Shown here in pieces: positions 4,617-6,552 of a DNA stretch of 6,552 nt. How positions within the stretch are numbered: the stretch's first letter is position 1; each line of letters opens with the position of its first letter. A program made the position numbers and the translations under genes. The stretch covers positions 1 through 6,552 of the forward strand of contig JAPXKQ010000131.1 in the NCBI GenBank assembly GCA_033809995.1. Reading direction: 5' to 3'. This DNA is from Paratissierella sp033809995. Its GTDB lineage: Bacteria; Bacillota; Clostridia; Tissierellales; Tissierellaceae. Under the pieces are notes generated by a model. That model saw only the letters and a program-made list of their open reading frames with translations. It did not search any database and had not been told where the DNA came from.

Positions 4617-6552
4617 TTGAAAAAGGACAAGCTAATACATCATACCAATAAATCTACACCACATAATGAGGCATTACGAATTTCTGCTTTATTCTTCATA
4701 GCCAGTTTTTTATGGATTATAATCTCTGATACAATATATTTTAATTTTATTGGAGAAAATACTGCCGATTTTAGGCTAATTTATACTTATAACGGATTAG
4801 TATTTGTAATCTTAACCTCCACAATGATATATGTTTTAGTATACCGTAGTATGAACAAGATAATTAAACTGGATAGAACTTTAAATATTAAAAATCATAT
4901 ACTTAACGAAACAAAAAATGATTTATATAAACACCAATCCTTATTATATAAGGTAATCGATAATTCTTCCCTGATTATTATCAATTTTGATTTAGATTGC
5001 AATATAACAAATGCTAATCCTTATTTTTATACTTTAACAAATTTTACATCTAGAGATGTTATAGGAAAAAATGCAAATGCATTTTTTTGTGATGTGTGTA
5101 ACTATGAATTTAACAATTTAAGGGAGCATATTAAATCTAGTGGAACCATATCAAATATAGAAGTGTTAATGATAGATGGCAATCAAGAAGAAAGGATTTT
5201 ATTATTAAATATAAGTCAGTTAAAAAATAAAACTGGTGAAATAGAAGGCTTTATAGCTGTTGGTATGGATATCACAGAAACTAAACAACTTGAAAAGACT
5301 ATCAAATTACTTGGCACATACGATACTTTGACAGGATTACCAAATAGAAGGTACTTTGAAGGGAAATTTGAAAATTTATTAAAAACACAAGGTCAAAACT
5401 GGAAATATGCACTTTTATATATTGATATAGATAATTTTAAATATGTTAATGATACTTTAGGCCATCATGCGGGGGATAGTCTATTGATACATATTGCTGA
5501 AACATTGAAAGGTTTATTGGGGAACAAACATCTAATTTCTAGGATTAGTGATGATGAATTTGCAATAATTTTATGTAATGTAGAGTCTAAGAATGAAGTT
5601 GATATGATTGTAAGAAATATACAAGAAAATATAAAAAAACCATGGGAATTTGAAAATCAAAAATTCTATATATCAACTACCGTTGGAGTTGCATTGATGC
5701 CTAAGGACGGCAATGATTATATCTCTTTATTAAAGAATGCCAATATCTCTATGGAATATTGCAAGATTAATAATAAAGCAAATTATTGTTATTTTAATGA
5801 GGAAATCCAAAGGCAGTTTGTTGACAGTCTCTCTCTTTTAAATGATGTTAAAAGGGCAATTACAAATAAAGAATTTACGCTAAATTATCAGCTAATAAAA
5901 GAAACCACTAGTGAGAAGTTTCATAGTGCAGAATCCTTGATAAGATGGTATCATCCACAAAAAGGATATATCCCACCCATGAACTTTATACCTGTTATTG
6001 AAAAGACTAGCCTAATATTAGAAATTAGAGATTTTGTAATAAATGAAGCTTTGAGACAAAAAAGCCAATGGAATAAGATGGGACTTGATATTCCTAAAAT
6101 AGGTATAAATATATCTGCCAAATCATTTAGGTCTGAAGATTTAGTAAGTGTAATTCGAAATAAGCTAGAAGAATACAACGTGGGTAGCAATGAATTGATA
6201 CTGGAACTTACTGAAACAGGTTTTGTTGAAGATTTAAATGATATTAAAAGAAATATTATGGAGTTAAAAAGATTAGGTGTAGAAATTGCCATAGATGATT
6301 TTGGGACAGGCTATTCGTCTTTAGCTAGACTTAAGGATTTACAGATAGACTATTTAAAACTCGATAGAACTTTTATTATGAATATTGATAAGGATAATGA
6401 TACAAAGGAAGTAGTAATAAGTGTAATCCAAATGGCAAAGGCTTTAGGATTAAAGGTTATAGCTGAAGGCATTGAGACAAAGGAACAATATGAATTGTTA
6501 AGGGATCTAGGATGTGAAAATGCTCAGGGGTACTATATACATAGACCAGCAC
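4617..6552 (+). CDS. Membrane-anchored PAS-GGDEF-EAL protein, predicted c-di-GMP phosphodiesterase (3' end outside window)
   Basis: The frame is open from TTG 4617 to the window end (645 residues; probably only a short tail is missing). Two membrane segments (about 22-42 and 60-76) are joined by a short extracellular loop, then a helical linker (about 80-110). A PAS domain follows at about 108-230 (VIDNSSLIIINFDLDCNITNAN start, VGMDITETKQ end). The GGDEF domain spans about 232-390: DTLTGLPNRR begins at Asp236 and DIDNFKYVNDTLGHHAGD is intact, but the signature reads SDDEF (311-315) and no RxxD inhibitory site precedes it. The EAL domain begins at about 400. Its motif is ESL (439-441), and catalytic-type residues Glu439, Asn498, Glu530, Glu533, Asp560-Asp561, Lys581, Glu617 and Gln637 are all present. 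I infer hydrolysis of c-di-GMP to pGpG at the membrane, with the degenerate GGDEF domain as a possible GTP-binding regulator and the PAS domain as sensor. Ligand and phenotype are unknown. It has its own promoter and appears monocistronic relative to liv. Confidence 0.9.
   Translation, partial: MKKDKLIHHTNKSTPHNEALRISALFFIASFLWIIISDTIYFNFIGENTADFRLIYTYNGLVFVILTSTMIYVLVYRSMNKIIKLDRTLNIKNHILNETKNDLYKHQSLLYKVIDNSSLIIINFDLDCNITNANPYFYTLTNFTSRDVIGKNANAFFCDVCNYEFNNLREHIKSSGTISNIEVLMIDGNQEERILLLNISQLKNKTGEIEGFIAVGMDITETKQLEKTIKLLGTYDTLTGLPNRRYFEGKFENLLKTQGQNWKYALLYIDIDNFKYVNDTLGHHAGDSLLIHIAETLKGLLGNKHLISRISDDEFAIILCNVESKNEVDMIVRNIQENIKKPWEFENQKFYISTTVGVALMPKDGNDYISLLKNANISMEYCKINNKANYCYFNEEIQRQFVDSLSLLNDVKRAITNKEFTLNYQLIKETTSEKFHSAESLIRWYHPQKGYIPPMNFIPVIEKTSLILEIRDFVINEALRQKSQWNKMGLDIPKIGINISAKSFRSEDLVSVIRNKLEEYNVGSNELILELTETGFVEDLNDIKRNIMELKRLGVEIAIDDFGTGYSSLARLKDLQIDYLKLDRTFIMNIDKDNDTKEVVISVIQMAKALGLKVIAEGIETKEQYELLRDLGCENAQGYYIHRPA

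Noticed and set aside
5951..6292. Minus-strand open frame of 113 codons
   Set aside because: It lies wholly inside the well-supported EAL domain on the other strand, has low-complexity Ser/Leu/Ile composition and no ribosome binding site.

Overview
This window looks like chromosomal DNA of a low-GC, Gram-positive anaerobe-type Firmicute (Clostridia or Tissierellia; inference). The grounds are AT-rich codon use, strong GGAGG-type ribosome binding sites, a TTG start, and intergenic spacers packed with short repeats. No species can be named from sequence alone.

Positions 1-4172 hold a branched-chain amino acid (Liv/HAAT family) ABC transporter in the order livK (3' end only), livH, livM, livG, livF, all on the + strand. 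The substrate-binding protein captures leucine, isoleucine, valine or a related substrate outside the membrane. LivH and LivM form the membrane channel, and LivG and LivF are the two ATPases. livH to livF is tightly packed: a 3-nt gap, a 14-nt overlap and a 4-nt ATGA overlap. livK is set apart from the rest by a 372-nt repeat-filled spacer.

Positions 339-710 and 4173-4616 are non-coding and unusually structured. Both carry members of a palindromic repeat family whose ends read GTCAT...GATC. Both also carry runs of degenerate 7-bp repeats around those elements (for example AATTGTG, AGGTAAT, AGTTCTT, TGACAAT). One 37-nt terminus occurs in opposite orientation on either side of livHMGF (32 of 37 positions identical). 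The second spacer also has a perfect 20-bp-stem hairpin, a likely intrinsic terminator, and an extended -10 promoter for the next gene.

Positions 4617 to the window end hold a large open frame starting at TTG. It encodes a membrane-anchored PAS-GGDEF-EAL protein of cyclic-di-GMP turnover. Its GGDEF signature is degenerate (SDDEF), while the residues known to be needed for EAL phosphodiesterase catalysis are all present, so it is predicted to degrade c-di-GMP. It is probably a separate transcription unit with no functional tie to the transporter.

I saw no RNA genes, CRISPR arrays, transposase genes or phage genes. The gene content is ordinary; the unusual part is the architecture of the two intergenic regions.
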